Assembly: GCF_905171765.1 (NCBI RefSeq) | Contig: NC_053390.1 | Location: 517,476,852-517,540,851 of the forward strand | Reading direction: 5' to 3' | Origin: Bufo bufo | Taxonomy: Eukaryota > Chordata > Amphibia > Anura > Bufonidae | Length of the DNA stretch: 64,000 nucleotides | Made by a program: the position numbers and the translations under genes | The notes under the pieces: model-generated | Seen by the model: only the letters and a program-made list of their open reading frames with translations | Databases searched by the model: none | Told to the model about the DNA's origin: nothing | In this document: one piece after another, positions 11,570 to 22,491 of the stretch | How positions within the stretch are numbered: position 1 is the first letter of the stretch | Layout: the number at the start of each line of letters is the position of its first letter

Positions 11570-14160
11570 CCCTAAGGTATTCGCTGATGGGCATAGTGAG
11601 TTCATAGAACTTTTTATTTTTTGTCACAAGTTAGCGGAAAATGATGATTTTTTTTTTTTTTTTTTTTCCTTACAAAGTCTCATATTCCACTAACTTGTGA
11701 CAAAAAATAAAAACTTCTATGAACTCACTATGCCCATCAGCGAATACCTTGGGGTCTCTTCTTTCCAAAATGGGGTCACTTGTGGGGTAGTTATACTGCC
11801 CTGGCATTCTAGGGGCCCAAATGTGTGGTAAGGAGTTTGAAATCAAATTCTGTAAAAAATGACCTGTGAAATCCGAAAGGTGCTCTTTGGAATATGGGCC
11901 CCTTTGCCCACCTAGGCTGCAAAAAAGTGTCACACATCTGGTATCTCCGTACTCAGGAGAAGGTGGGGAATGTGTTTTGGGGTGTCATTTTATATATACC
12001 CATGCTGGGTGAGAGAAATATCTTGGCAAAAGACAACTTTTCCCATTTTTTTATACAAAGTTGTCATTTGACCAAGATATTTATCTCACCCAGCATGGGT
12101 ATATGTAAAAAGACACCCCAAAACACATTCCTCAACTTCTCCTGAGTACGGGGATACCAGATGTGTGACACTTTTTTGCAGCCTAGGTGGGCAAAGGGGC
12201 CCATATTCCAAAGAGCACCTTTCGGATTTCACTCCTCATTTTTTCCTGAATTTGATTTCAAACTCCTTACCACACATTTGGGCCCCTAGAATACCAGGGC
12301 AGTATAACTACCCCACAAGTGACCCCATTTTGGAAAGAAGACACCCCAAGGTATTCCGTGAGGGGCATGGCGAGTTCCTAGAATTTTTTATTTTTTGTCA
12401 CAAGTTAGTGGAAAATGATGATTTTTTTTTTTTTTTTTTTTTTCATACAAAGTCTCATATTCCACAAACTTGTGACAAAAAATAAAAACTTCCATGAACT
12501 CACTATGCCCATCAGCGAATACCTTGGGGTCTCTTCTTTCCAAAATGGGGTCACTTGTGGGGTAGTTATACTGCCCTGGCATTCTAGGGGCCCAAATGTG
12601 TGGTAAGTAGGTAAATGACCTGTGAAATCCGAAAGGTGCTCTTTGGAATGTGGGCCCCTTTGCCCACCTAGGCTGCAAAAAAGTGTCACACATCTGGTAT
12701 CTCTGTATTCAGGAGAAGTTGAGGAATGTGTTTTGGGGTGTCTTTTTACATATACCCATGCTGGGTGAGATAAATATCTTGGTCAAATGCCAACTTTGTA
12801 TAAAAAAATGGGAAAAGTTGTCTTTTGCCAAGATATTTCTCTCACCCAGCATGGGTATATGTAAAATGACACCCCAAAACACATTCCCCAACTTCTCCCG
12901 ATTACGGAGATACCAGATGTGTGACACTTTTTTGCAGCCGAGGTGGGCAAAGGGGCCCATATTCAAAAGAGCACCTTTCGGATTTCACAGGTCATTTTTT
13001 ACAGAATTTGATTTCAAACTCCTTACCACACATTTGGGCCCCTAGAATGCCAGGGCAGTATAACTACCCCACAAGTGACCCCATTTTGGAAAGAAGAGAC
13101 CCCAAGGTATTCGCTGATGGGCAAAGTGAGTTCATGGAAGTTTTTATTTTTTGTCACAAGTTAGTGGAATATGAGACTTTGTATGAAAAAAAAAAAAAAA
13201 AAAAAAATAAGCATTTTCCACTAACTTGTGACAAAAAATAAAAAATTCTAGGAACTCGCCATGCCCCTCACGGAATACCTTGGGGTGTCTTCTTTCCAAA
13301 ATGGGGTCACTTGTGGGGTAGTTATACTGCCCTGGCATTTTCCAGGGGCCCTAATGTGTGGTAAGTAGGTAAATGACCTGTGAAATCCTAAAGGTGCTCT
13401 TTGGAATATGGGCCCCTTTGCCCACCTAGGCTGCAAAAAAGTGTCACACATGTGGTATCGCCGTATTCAGGAGAAGTTGGGGAATGTGTTTTGGGGTGTC
13501 ATTTTACATATACCCATGCTGGGTGAGAGAAATATCTTGGCAAAAGACAACTTTTCCCATTTTTTTATACAAAGTTGGCATTTGACCAAGATATTTCTCT
13601 CACCCAGCATGGGTATATGTAAAATGACACCCCAAAACACATTCCCCAACTTCTCCTGAGTACGGCGATACCAGATGTGTGACACTTTTTTGCAGCCTAG
13701 ATGCGCAAAGGTGCCCAAATTCCTTTTAGGAGGGCATTTTTAGACATTTGGATACCAGACTTCTTCTCACGCTTTGGGGCCCCTAGAATGCCAGGGCAGT
13801 ATAAATACCCCACATGTGACCCCATTTTGGAAAGAAGACACCCCAAGGTATTCAATGAGGGGCATGGCGAGTTCATAGAAATTTTTTTTTTTTGGCACAA
13901 GTTAGCGGAAATTGATATTTTTAATTTTTTTCTCACAAAGTCTCCCGTTCCGCTAACTTGGGACAAAAATTTCAATCTTTCATGGACTCAATATGCCCCT
14001 CACGGAATACCTGGGGGTGTCTTCTTTCCGAAATGGGGTCACATGTGGGGTATTTATACTGCCCTGGCATTCTAGGGGCCCTAAAGCGTGAGAAGAAGTC
14101 TGGAATATAAATGTCTAAAAAATTTTACGCATTTGGATTCCGTGAGGGGTATGGTGAGTT
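11570..14160. repeat. Alternating head-to-head and tail-to-tail inverted array
   Basis: A unit of roughly 380 bases appears about seven times, each copy inverted relative to the last. Landmarks in each are CACAAGTTAGTGGAA beside a long T or A run, CCCCATTTTGGAAAGAAGAC, CAGGGCAGTATAACTACCCC, GGGCAAAGGGGCCCATATTC, GTGTGACACTTTTTTGCAGC and CACCCAGCATGGGTATATGT. Palindrome centres lie near 11660, 12045, 12430, 12805, 13195, 13560 and 13905, so the two-unit period is about 770 bases, shortening to about 710 at the right. Copies differ by only a few percent. Confidence 0.85.
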
Positions 14161-14273
14161 CATGTGAGATTTTATTTTTTGACACAAGTTAGTGGAATAT
14201 GAGACTTTGTAAGAAAAAAAAAAAAAAATTCTGCTAACTTGGGCCAAAAAAATATCTGAATGGAGCCTTACAG

Positions 14274-15775
14274 AGGGGTGCTAAATGACAGGGGGGTGAT
14301 AAATGACAGGGGGGTGATCAATGACAGGGGGGTGATCAATGACAGGGGGGTGATCAGGGAGTCTATATGGGGTGATAACCACAGTCATTGATCACGCCCG
14401 TGTAAGGCTTCATTCAGACGTCCGGATGCGTTTTGCGGATCCGATCCATCTATCAGTGCATCCGTAAAAATCATGCGGACATCTGAATGGAGCTTTACAG
14501 GGGGGTAATCAATGACAGGGGGGTGATCAATGACAGGGGGGTGATCAGGGAGTCTATATGGGGTGATCACCACAGTCATTGATCATGCCCCTGTAAGGCT
14601 TCATTCAGACGTCCGGATGCGTTTTGCGGATCCGATCCATCTATCAGTGCATCCGTAAAAATCATGCGGACATCTGAATGGAGCTTTACAGGGGGGTAAT
14701 CAATGACAGGGGGGTGATCAATGACAGGGGGGTGATCAGGGAGTCTATATGGGGTGATCACCACAGTCATTGATCATGCCCCTGTAAGGCTTCATTCAGA
14801 CGTCCGGATGCGTTTTGCGGATCGGATCCATCTATCAGTGCATCCGTAAAAATCATGCGGACATCTGAATGGAGCTTTACAGGGGGGTAATCAATGACAG
14901 GGGGGTGATCACCACAGTCATTGATCATGCCCCTGTAAGGCTTCATTCAGACGACCGGATGCGTTTTGCGGATCCGATCCATGTATCAGTGCATCCGTAA
15001 AAATCATGCGGACATCTGAATGGAGCTTTACAGGGGGGTGATCAGGGAGTCTATATGGGGTGATCACCACAGTCATTGATCATGCCCCTGTAAGGCTTCA
15101 TTCAGACGTCCGGATGCGTTTTGCGGATCGGATCCATCTATCAGTGCATCCGTAAAAATCATGCGGACATCTGAATGGAGCTTTACAGGGGGGTAATCAA
15201 TGACAGGGGGGTAATCAATGACAGGGGGGTGATCAGGGAGTCTATATGGGGTGATCACCACAGTCATTGATCATGCCCCTGTAAGGCTTCATTCAGACGT
15301 CCGGATGCGTTTTGCGGATCCGATCCATCTATCAGTGCATCCGTAAAAATCATGCGGACATCTGAATGGAGCTTTACAGGGGGGTAATCAATGACAGGGG
15401 GGTGATCACCACAGTCATTGATCATGCCCCTGTAAGGCTTCATTCAGACGACCGGATGCGTTTTGCGGATCCGATCCATGTATCAGTGCATCCGTAAAAA
15501 TCATGCGGACATCTGAATGGAGCTTTACAGGGGGGTAATCAATGACAGGGGGGTAATCAATGACAGGGGGGTGATCAGGGAGTCTATATGGGGTGATCAC
15601 CACAGTCATTGATCATGCCCCTGTAAGGCTTCATTCAGACGTCCGGATGCGTTTTGCGGATCCGATCCATCTATCAGTGGATCCGTAAAAATCATGCGGA
15701 CGTCTGAATGGAGCTTTACAGGGGGTTGATCAATGACAGGGGGGTAATCAATGACAGGGGGGTGATCAGGGAGTC
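14274..15775. repeat. Tandem array, about 190-bp and 150-bp units
   Basis: The block beginning TGTAAGGCTTCATTCAGACG recurs near 14401, 14592, 14782, 14934, 15089, 15281, 15427 and 15621. Spacing alternates between about 191 and about 150 bases, depending on how many copies of CAATGACAGGGGGGTGAT are present. Each block carries GGATGCGTTTTGCGGATCCG and CATCCGTAAAAATCATGCGG, resembling the arms of the GGATCCG-rich MITEs elsewhere in the window. Identical 64-codon frames in several copies are by-products. Confidence 0.88.
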
Positions 15776-15874
15776 TATATGGGGTGATCAGGGGTGATTA
15801 GGGGTGATCAGGGGCTAATAAGGGGTTAATAAGTGATGGGGGGGGGTGTAGTGTAGTGTAGTGGTGCTTGGTGC

Positions 15875-16208
15875 TACTTTACTGAGCTACCTGTGTCCTC
15901 TGGTGGTCGATCCAAACAAAGGGGACCACCAGAGGACCAGGTAGCAGGTATATTAGACGCTGTTATCAAAACAGCGTCTAATATACCTGTTAGGGGTTAA
16001 AAAAAACACATCTCCAGCCTGCCAGCGAACGATCGCCGCTGGCAGGCTGGAGATCAACTCTCTTACCTTCCGTTCCTGTGAGCGCGCGCGCCTGTGTGCG
16101 CGCGTTCACAGGAAATCTCGCGTCTCGCGAGATGACGCGTATATGCGTGACTGTGCGCAGCGCTGCCACCTCCGGAACGCGATCCTGCGTTAGGCGGTCC
16201 GGAGGTGG
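15875..16208. repeat. Series of hairpins at the right end of the TTAA element
   Basis: Successive perfect or near-perfect palindromes are: CTACCTGTGTCCTCTGGTGG with its complement ending CAGGTAG; GTATATTAGACGCTGTT with its complement; CTCCAGCCTGCCAGCG with its complement; and CACCTCCGGA with TCCGGAGGTG. CpG-rich runs (GCGCGCGC) lie between. No coding content. Confidence 0.75.
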
Positions 16209-16284
16209 TTAAACATGTTCCTTGATATGACAGGAGGTCTGGCAAAGAAAGCTTATCGTTAGACACACAATACAGCTAGTTTAA

Positions 16285-16548
16285 CGTCAGAGAGGTACAG
16301 TTTTAGGGAAGATAATAAGTAAGAGATTGGAGCAGTGGCAGGAACTAGCCCAGTTTGCCATCAGTGTACTGTCTTGTCCAGCCTCTAGGGTACAGTCAGA
16401 GAGGGTAATCAGCATGGCAGGAGGCATTGTTACACCGAAGCAGGTAAAATTGTCCTCCAAGAGTGTGAAAAACATTGCATTTGTGAAAATTAATCGGGTA
16501 TGGATCTTTGAAGATTTTCACACACCTCTGGCTGAGGTCGATGAATAG
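16285..16548 (+). pseudogene. hAT-type transposase C-terminal remnant
   Basis: An uninterrupted frame of about 88 codons ends at TAG 16546-16548. It reads through LEQWQELAQFAISVLSCPAS, then RVQSERVISMAGGIV and VKNIAFVKINRVWIF. The CPAS-x-SERxxSxAG pattern is the hallmark of the C-terminal dimerisation region of hAT transposases and the domesticated ZBED proteins. No catalytic residues or BED finger are present nearby, and a stop codon lies just upstream of the frame. The 3' end of the giant TTAA element lies 77 bases upstream, so the rest of the hAT gene may have been displaced or deleted. A host ZBED exon is less likely because no splice acceptor is evident. Confidence 0.7.
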
Positions 16549-16639
16549 ATCTGCCATTGTTGATAGTGGGGACTGGCTATTTATCACCGACTCTATAATG
16601 CCAATGCCGCTGTCTGCCTGTCCATCATGTCCTATATTG

Positions 16640-17300
16640 TACTTCTGCTGCTGCTCATTCTGTCACTACTACTACCCCTACATAGCAGCACCTTTCCTGC
16701 CTTGTTCATTAGGGTCCATAATATACTGCTGCTGCTGCAGCTACTACTGTCCCTGCTGCCATTACTACTACCCCTACATAGCAGCACCTTTCCTGCCTTG
16801 TTCATTAGGGTCCATAATATACTGCTGCTGCTGCAGCTACTACTGTCCCTGCTGCCATTACTACTACCCCTACATAGCAGCACCTCTCCTGCCTTGTTCA
16901 TTAGGATCCATAATATACTGCTGCTGCTGCAGCTACTACTGTCCCTGCTGCCATTACTACTACCCCTACATAGCAGCACCTCTCCTGCCTTGTTCATTAG
17001 GATCCATAATATACTGCTGCTGCTGCAGCTACTACTGTCCCTGCTGCCATTACTACTACCCCTACATAGCAGCACCTTTCCTGCCTTGTTCATTAGGATC
17101 CATAATATACTGCTGCTGCTGCAGCTACTACTGTCCCTGCTGCCATTACTACTACCCCTACATAGCAGCACCTCTCCTGCCTTGTTCATTAGGATCCATA
17201 ATATACTGCTGCTGCTGCAGCTACTACTGTCCCTGCTGCCATTACTACTACCCCTACACAGCTGCACATCAACTGGCTTGTTCTTCAGGTTCTATACTGC
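16640..17300. repeat. 96-bp minisatellite rich in CTG and CTA triplets
   Basis: About six and a half copies of a 96-base unit carry CTGCTGCTGCTGCAGCTACT, CCATTACTACTACCCCTACA and CTTTCCTGCCTTGTTCATTA. Because 96 is divisible by 3, several frames on both strands stay open across the array, giving apparent proteins of 269, 234 and 211 residues that are leucine-, cysteine/tyrosine- or serine-rich. None has a start context or domain, so I do not call a gene. The copies differ by only one to three bases, so the array expanded or was homogenised recently. Confidence 0.9.
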
Positions 17301-17670
17301 ATTGCTGCTCCTGCTGATGTGTATTATTTAAGGTGATGGCAAAGATGTTGTTACTCCCCAAAAGGGGATAATTTTTGGACCTTTTATTCAAAACTTTGCT
17401 TAGAACTAAAGTTTTGTTCTTCCAATGCCACTGCTTGTATAGACACAGTCAGGCATTTGCCTCCAAAAGGATTTATTTTTGGACTGTTTTTATTTTTTAC
17501 AGTATAAAAAATCTCAAAGTGCAGTGTGTTTTTAAACAGGTTATTTGTTGCCACCTGATACCATCTATTTGCCTGTAGTCATATGTATCACTGTCACTTT
17601 GTCATTACTAATGTTGTCTTCATGTTAACTTAAAAGAGGTTGGATACAGTCCTATGAGACCTCAGTGTCA
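17301..17670. other. No gene recognised
   Basis: The phrases AAAAGGGGATAATTTTTGGAC and CAAAAGGATTTATTTTTGGAC form a loose internal duplication. This may be the 3' trailer of the hAT remnant at 16285-16548. Nothing else is recognised. Confidence 0.35.
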
Positions 17671-18229
17671 GGCTACATGCACACAAACGTATTTTGTTTC
17701 CGTGTCCGTTCCTTTTTTTTGCGGATAGGATGCGGACCCATTCATTTCAAAAAATTCATCAGTATGTCCGTTCCGTAGCCCCTTAAAAAAAATAGAACAT
17801 ATCCTATTCTTGTCCATTTTAGGCCTCATGCACACGACCGTTGTTTTGGTCCGCATCCGAGCCGCAGTATTTGCCGCAAAAGATGCGGACAGCACTCCGT
17901 GTGCTTTCCGGATCCGTTGCTCCGTTCCGTGGTCTGCAAAAAAAATATAACCTTTCCTATTCTTGTCCGTTTTGCAGACAAGAATAGGCAGTTATATTAA
18001 TGGCTGTCCGCGCTGTTCTGCAAATTGCGGAACACACACGGACGCCATCCGTGTTTTGCGGATCCGCAATTTGCGGACCCCAAAACACAAAACGTTTGTG
18101 TGAACGATGTCTTAGGCATTGTTACAATGGATCAGCAAAAAAAAGGATGGCATACGGATGTCATCCATTTTTTCTTGCGGATACGCAATTTGCGGACCGC
18201 AAAACACGTGCGGTCGTGTGAATGTAGCT
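17671..18229. repeat. Nested palindromic MITEs
   Basis: The outer arm GGCTACATGCACACAAACGT is mirrored by CGTGTGAATGTAGC at the right end. Inside, GGCCTCATGCACACGACCGT begins a second copy of the same superfamily. The arms contain repeated GGATCCGCAA and TTGCGGACC words. Related elements lie at 27791-28738, 32706-33128, 33132-35199 and 37112-37646. There is no coding content. Confidence 0.65.
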
Positions 18230-18536
18230 TCATACACGACTTTTCGGGGCATATCCACACTTTCATTTTGAGTCAAATTTATTCATACACTACCTGAGTC
18301 AAATCAGACAACCAATTAATTCAGGTCAGACCCAAAACAAATTACAAGAAATTTGCTCATCTCTAATTCTTGCCTATATGACACCCATTAACGTTCATTA
18401 TATTTTATATGTACTATTTGCTGAAGGCAAAGGACCTGTTATAATTTTTAGAACATCACTGTAGGATCAAGCTAAAATGTATGTTCCTTTTACTTCTACA
18501 CTGTCTAATAGTTCCTCTAATTATTCCTTATTTCAG
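18230..18536. other. Intron upstream of the first recognised exon
   Basis: The piece ATTTGCTCATCTCTAATTC (about 18350) is the right-hand tip of the GAGATGAGC repeat family found whole at 48128-48550. The sequence then runs into the splice acceptor ATTCCTTATTTCAG at 18523-18536. Confidence 0.5.
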
Positions 18537-18672
18537 AAAAAAACTGTTATATTGGGGCCTCAAGAAAAAGAAAAATTAGAAGAAAGGACTCAGGAAATTT
18601 ACATGAATTGGAAAGAAGCTCAAGAAGTCAAGCAAAAACTGGAAAAGGAGGATTCTGAATGGCAAGAAACTT
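18537..18672 (+). CDS. sh2d4a: SH2D4-family adaptor, coiled-coil exon
   Basis: This is the first of five exons that join in phase into the C-terminal half of an SH2 domain-containing protein 4 (SH2D4A or SH2D4B). The exon follows acceptor TTATTTCAG and ends at donor GTATGA. Its 45 codons plus one base encode a charged, probably helical segment (EKEKLEERTQEIYMNWKEA, then EVKQKLEKEDSEWQET), matching the part of SH2D4 proteins just before the RKSKAADE block. The last base T joins TG of the next exon to make Leu. SH2D4 proteins are cytoplasmic adaptors; SH2D4A has been linked to oestrogen receptor and STAT3 signalling. Relative to my recollection of human SH2D4A, this exon has about 11 extra residues between NWKEA and EDSEW; paralogue or species difference cannot be told apart here. 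Upstream exons were not found. Confidence 0.85.
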
Positions 18673-19061
18673 GTATGATTTGTTTATATTATATATTTTT
18701 TAATTGTATGTAATTGAAATAACTGTCCATCGATGATATTTGCAAAATTACTTAATAGAAAAAAAATGCATATAAAAAGTAAAATATAAAGACTGAATGT
18801 AGGGTATATACTGCGGACATAAATGGATAATGGCAGAAGATGATGAGCTTTCAAAAATATTTTGGCATACTATGTCAGAGATGTGTCTGCTATATTTCAC
18901 TGTGTGGCCACCCAGTGGTTGTGATGTGGATTGCAGCCTGTCAATGGTTTTGCTATCATATTGTGATATTGCATTGTCCTCAAAGTGTAACTGCCATTCA
19001 TTTTTTGATTTTTGTAATGTACTTTAATTGCTGAAATCATTAATTTTGTATTAAAAAAATA
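18673..19061. other. Intron, no recognisable element
   Basis: Non-coding intronic DNA after donor GTATGA. No repeat is recognised before the MITE at 19062. Confidence 0.4.
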
Positions 19062-19206
19062 ACTCTAAAGTGGCCCATTTTGAGCCTTAGCAACGCTCCT
19101 CTGTCTTCTGTTTACATAACAGTGGAGACCTACACTGACTGTGTTATGTAAACAGAAGACAGAGGAGCATTGCTAAGGCGCAAAATGGGTCACTTTAGAG
19201 CAATTT
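19062..19206. mobile_element. Short MITE, near-perfect palindrome
   Basis: The left arm (CTCTAAAGTGGCCCATTTTG, then CTCTGTCTTCTGTTTACATA) is matched by its complement ending CAAAATGGGTCACTTTAGAG, around a spacer of about 15 bases. It is about 140 bases long and intronic. The following 180 bases contain TATCATCAGGATAGGCTGAT, a fragment of another MITE family seen at 53190-53395. Confidence 0.75.
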
Positions 19207-19645
19207 TTCTAATAGAAATGTACGATTTCAGTAAATAAAGTATATTGCAAAAATGGTCAGTATCACTGCCCCTACACATTACACAAATAAAAAAAAAAGA
19301 ATGACAGTTACACTTTAAAGTGATTGTTCAGGATTTAACTGGTGATCACCTATCATCAGGATAGGCTGATCATGTAAAAGAAGATACATTTTAGGGAAAG
19401 TAGAGAAGGCGGCAGATAAGCACATCTGGTGGAAACATTTTTGCACACGTGGTGTTGAAATAGTTGCAAACATTCAGTTTGTGAATTTTTCATACCAGAA
19501 AACTGGTGAAATTATAAGATAAATAAGGCCCACATTTGTGTGTGATGCTGTAAGTCTTAGGCCTCATGCAATTCCTGTACAATATACAGCCAACATGCAT
19601 TTCAGTGTGGACATGCATACTTCGATATTTTCCGATGGCAGTATA

Positions 19646-21283
19646 CAGTGCCTTGCAAAAGTATTCACCCCCCTTGACTTTTTTTGTGTTTTGGTGCCTC
19701 ACAACCTGGAATTAACATGGATTGTTTGAGGACTTGCTTAATTTAATTTACAGAATATGCCCACAACTTTAAAGATGTTTTTTTTTTTTTTTTGTGAAGC
19801 AAACAACAAATAGGACAAAATAACAGAAAAAGTCAATGTGCATAACTATTCACCCCCTAAAGTCAATACTTTGTAGAGCCACCTTTTGCGGCATTTAGAG
19901 CTCCAACTCACTTTCGATAAGTCTCTTTGAGCTTGCCACATCTTAGAACTGAGATTTTCGCCCATTTCTCCTTGCAAAACTGGTCCAGCTCATTCAAGTT
20001 GGATGGTTCGTGTTTGTGAACAGCAATCTTTAAGTCTGACCACAGATTTTCTATTGGATTGAGATATGGGGTTGGACTAGGCCATTCCAACACATTTGCA
20101 TGCTTCCCCTTAAACCACTCAAGTGTTGCTTTAGCAGTGTGTTTGGGATCATTGTCCTGCTGGAGGGGGAACCTCCGTCCTAGCCTCAGATCACGCACAG
20201 AGTGGGACAGATTTTGCTCAAGAATATCCCTGTATTTATCACCATCCATCTTTCCCTCAACTCTGACCAGTTTCTCAGTCCCGGCTGCTGGAAAAACATC
20301 CCCACAGCATGATGCTTCCACCACCATGTTTCAATGTGGGGATGATGGTCTTTGGGTTATGTGATGTGTTGGGTTTGCACCAGACATAGCGTTTTCTTTG
20401 ATGGATGAAAAGTTAAATTTTAGTCTCATCAGACCAGAGCACCTTCCTCCATACATTTTGGGAGTCTCCCACATGCCTTTTCGCAAACTCACAATGTGCA
20501 GTTTTGTTTTTAGCTGAAAGTAATGGCTTTCTTCTGGCCACTCTGCCATAAAGCCCAACTCTATGGAACGTATGGCTTATTGTCGTCCTATGTACAGATA
20601 CCCCAGTCTCTGCTGTGGAACTCTGCAGTTCCTCCAGGGTTACCTTAGGTCGCTGTGCTGCCTCTCGGATTAATGCCCTCCTTACCCGGTCCGTGAGTTT
20701 TGGTGGGCGACCGTCTATTGGCAGGTTTGCTGTTGTGCCATGTTCTTTCCATTTGGTTATAATAGATTTGATGGTGCTCTTGGGGATAATCAGAGATTTG
20801 GATATTTTTTTATAACCTAACCCTGACTTGTACTTCTCAACAACATTGTCCCTTACTTGTTTGGAGAGTTCCTTGGTCTTCATGGCAGTGTTTGGTTAGT
20901 GATGCCTCTTGCTTAGGTGTTGCAGCCTCTGGGGCCTTTCAAAAAAGGTGTGTATATGTAATGACAGATCATGAGACACTTAGATTACACACAGGTGGAC
21001 ATCATTTCACTAATTATATGACTTCTGAAGGTAATTGGTTGCACCAGAGCTTTTTATGGGCTTCCTAACAAAGGGGTGAATACATACGCACATGCCAGTT
21101 TTCTGTTTTCTATTTCTGAACAATAGTTTTATTTATATATCTTTCTCATTTCACTTCACCAACTTAGACGATTGTGTTCTGATCCATTATATAAAATTCA
21201 GATTAACAAAACATTGAACTTAAGGCTGTAATGTAACAAAATACGAAAAAAGTCAAGGGGGTGAATACTTTTCCAAGGCACTG
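19646..21283 (-). mobile_element. Tc1/mariner element, full length
   Basis: The ends CAGTGCCTTGCAAAAGTATT and the complementary AATACTTTTCCAAGGCACTG are flanked by TA on both sides. The 1638-base length is that of a complete Tc1-type element. It carries one degraded transposase gene on the - strand. The insertion lies in the intron between exons 18537-18672 and 22287-22491, opposite in orientation to the host gene. Confidence 0.94.
19908..20883 (-). pseudogene. Tc1-type transposase, two visible lesions
   Basis: Reading starts at MKTKELSKQVRDNVVEKYKS and shows a paired-like helix-turn-helix (YKKISKSLIIPKSTIKSII), the RPPKL linker and the first catalytic Asp in VLWSDETKI. At that point a TAA (complement of 20411-20413) replaces a sense codon. 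The frame continues through about 120 bases to about 20285, where a one-base shift moves it into the frame holding the second Asp (QQDNDPKHTAKAT) and the third acidic residue (YLNPIENLWSDLK, where a Tyr replaces the usual Asp before LNPIE). Total length is close to the family norm of about 340 residues. Only these few lesions separate it from an intact gene, so the insertion is not very old. Confidence 0.88.
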
Positions 21284-22286
21284 TATGGCAGTGTTTATTT
21301 ATTTGGAGATCTCAAGTCATAAACAAAAAGTGGCATATTGTATGCCAAGTATCTCATCCAGGCTGGAACAGCAATGCAATTATGGATTGTGCACCACAAT
21401 GTGGAATCACATATATAGCCATAATCATATTTTCCCTCTTGGCACATAGACTGGACATATAACTGGAATGGAATGGTAAATGTTTAAACCGTTTTGGTTT
21501 TCTATCAATAAAAAAATAAACCAATAAATCAATAGCCGTGATGTGTTATGGGCACTAATAGAGATAACACAGTCATAAAACTAGGGGTCCAAAATGTATA
21601 AGCAAAACTGAGAAACCCTAATTTAACAGGAGAGACATATGACAGTATGATGACCGACATGCTATAAGGATGAATGGTGTCCTTCCTACTTCTGACTAGT
21701 CAATACTTTCTACAATTATTTCCTCAAATATCTACTTAGAACAATCTGCAAATATTCATTGTAGTGTTGCCAATGTTCTCTCATAGTTCCTCTATCTGCC
21801 AAGGGTGACTGAAGGACAACTACTATAGTTACCATTTTCTTGGGTGCTGCCAGCCATGTGTTTGTGCTGTGTGAAGAATGGGTTCACAGATTCCACCCAG
21901 TAGGTCAATTTGCTTGTTTGTTCTCCTTCAGATAACATCTTGTACCAAAAAAAGCTAGAACTAGGATCAAAAGATGTCTGCAGCCATAACTAGTATAGTA
22001 ATGTGATATATGAAAGGTGGAAGCACATGTCTTTAGTTAGTGTCCAAACCACGTTATCCTCTTAGGGAATCATGAGACATGTTATATGATGTTATTCTCT
22101 ACCTACATAGTTTATGAGATCCATTCTTCACTGGAAAATTAATGTAAAATGTTTGCTTTGGTTTCATTCTTGCAATACAAGAAAATCTACACAATTATGT
22201 TTCATGATTTTTCACATATAGCATACTGGTGGTGACAACGCGACCATGTAGTAAACACCTATGCTGTTTTATTTCTTTCTTTTTAG
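21284..22286. other. Intron, no recognisable element
   Basis: One kilobase of intronic DNA in which I see no repeat, RNA gene or splice-flanked frame, up to the acceptor TTTCTTTCTTTTTAG ending at 22286. Confidence 0.45.
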
Positions 22287-22491
22287 TGAGAAAGTCAAAG
22301 GCAGCTGACGAGAGGAGGCGATCTATGGCTAAGCAGGCTCGAGATGATTACAAGAGATTGTCAATGCAGGCCATTGAAAGAGGCACTGTTGCAGAAAAAG
22401 CCAAAAATTTTGGGGGTGAAATAAAACGCCCCCCTCTACCACCAAAACCAAGACCAGCTAAAACAATAGATAGCAACTCCGGAATAAACAG
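22287..22491 (+). CDS. sh2d4a: SH2D4-family adaptor, basic and proline-rich exon
   Basis: The exon follows a strong pyrimidine-rich acceptor (TTCTTTCTTTTTAG) and ends at donor GTAATA. It supplies two bases of a Leu codon, 67 whole codons, and the first two bases (AG) of an Arg codon. The product begins RKSKAADERRRSMAKQARDD and YKRLSM, the most conserved block of SH2D4 proteins outside the SH2 domain, and continues to a proline-rich motif, KRPPLPPKPRPAK, a potential SH3-binding site. The reading joins in phase with both neighbours. The Ser/Arg-rich start is a plausible phosphorylation region; that is inference. Confidence 0.9.

Larger units (their letters stand above)
11051..16208. mobile_element. 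Giant TTAA-flanked fold-back element (5.16 kb)
   Basis: TTAA lies at 11047-11050 and 16209-16212, and the ends CCACCTC and GAGGTGG are inverted. The interior has three zones: alternating inverted units (about 11570-14160), a tandem array (14274-15775) and a run of hairpins (15875-16208). No transposase is encoded; the many frames of 60-130 codons repeat one another because they read the same inverted units. The target site suggests mobilisation by a piggyBac- or Kolobok-type enzyme, which is an inference from the TTAA alone. Confidence 0.72.

Noticed and set aside
11352..14075. Many 60-130-residue frames resembling one another
   Set aside because: They read the same unit in both directions within the inverted array; similarity comes from repetition, not gene duplication.
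14385..15609. Four near-identical 64-residue - strand frames that look like a tandem small-protein family
   Set aside because: They start from the same GTG in each tandem unit and follow DNA repeat variation; no ribosome-binding, promoter or splice context, and the unit lies inside a transposon.
14274..15775. Possible CRISPR-like array
   Set aside because: Spacers are not unique and the repeat units are far too long; eukaryotic tandem repeat.
16508..17331. Overlapping 269- and 234-residue + strand frames and a 211-residue - strand frame
   Set aside because: They are translations of the 96-base minisatellite in different frames and strands, with perfect 32-residue periodicity, no domain and no start context.
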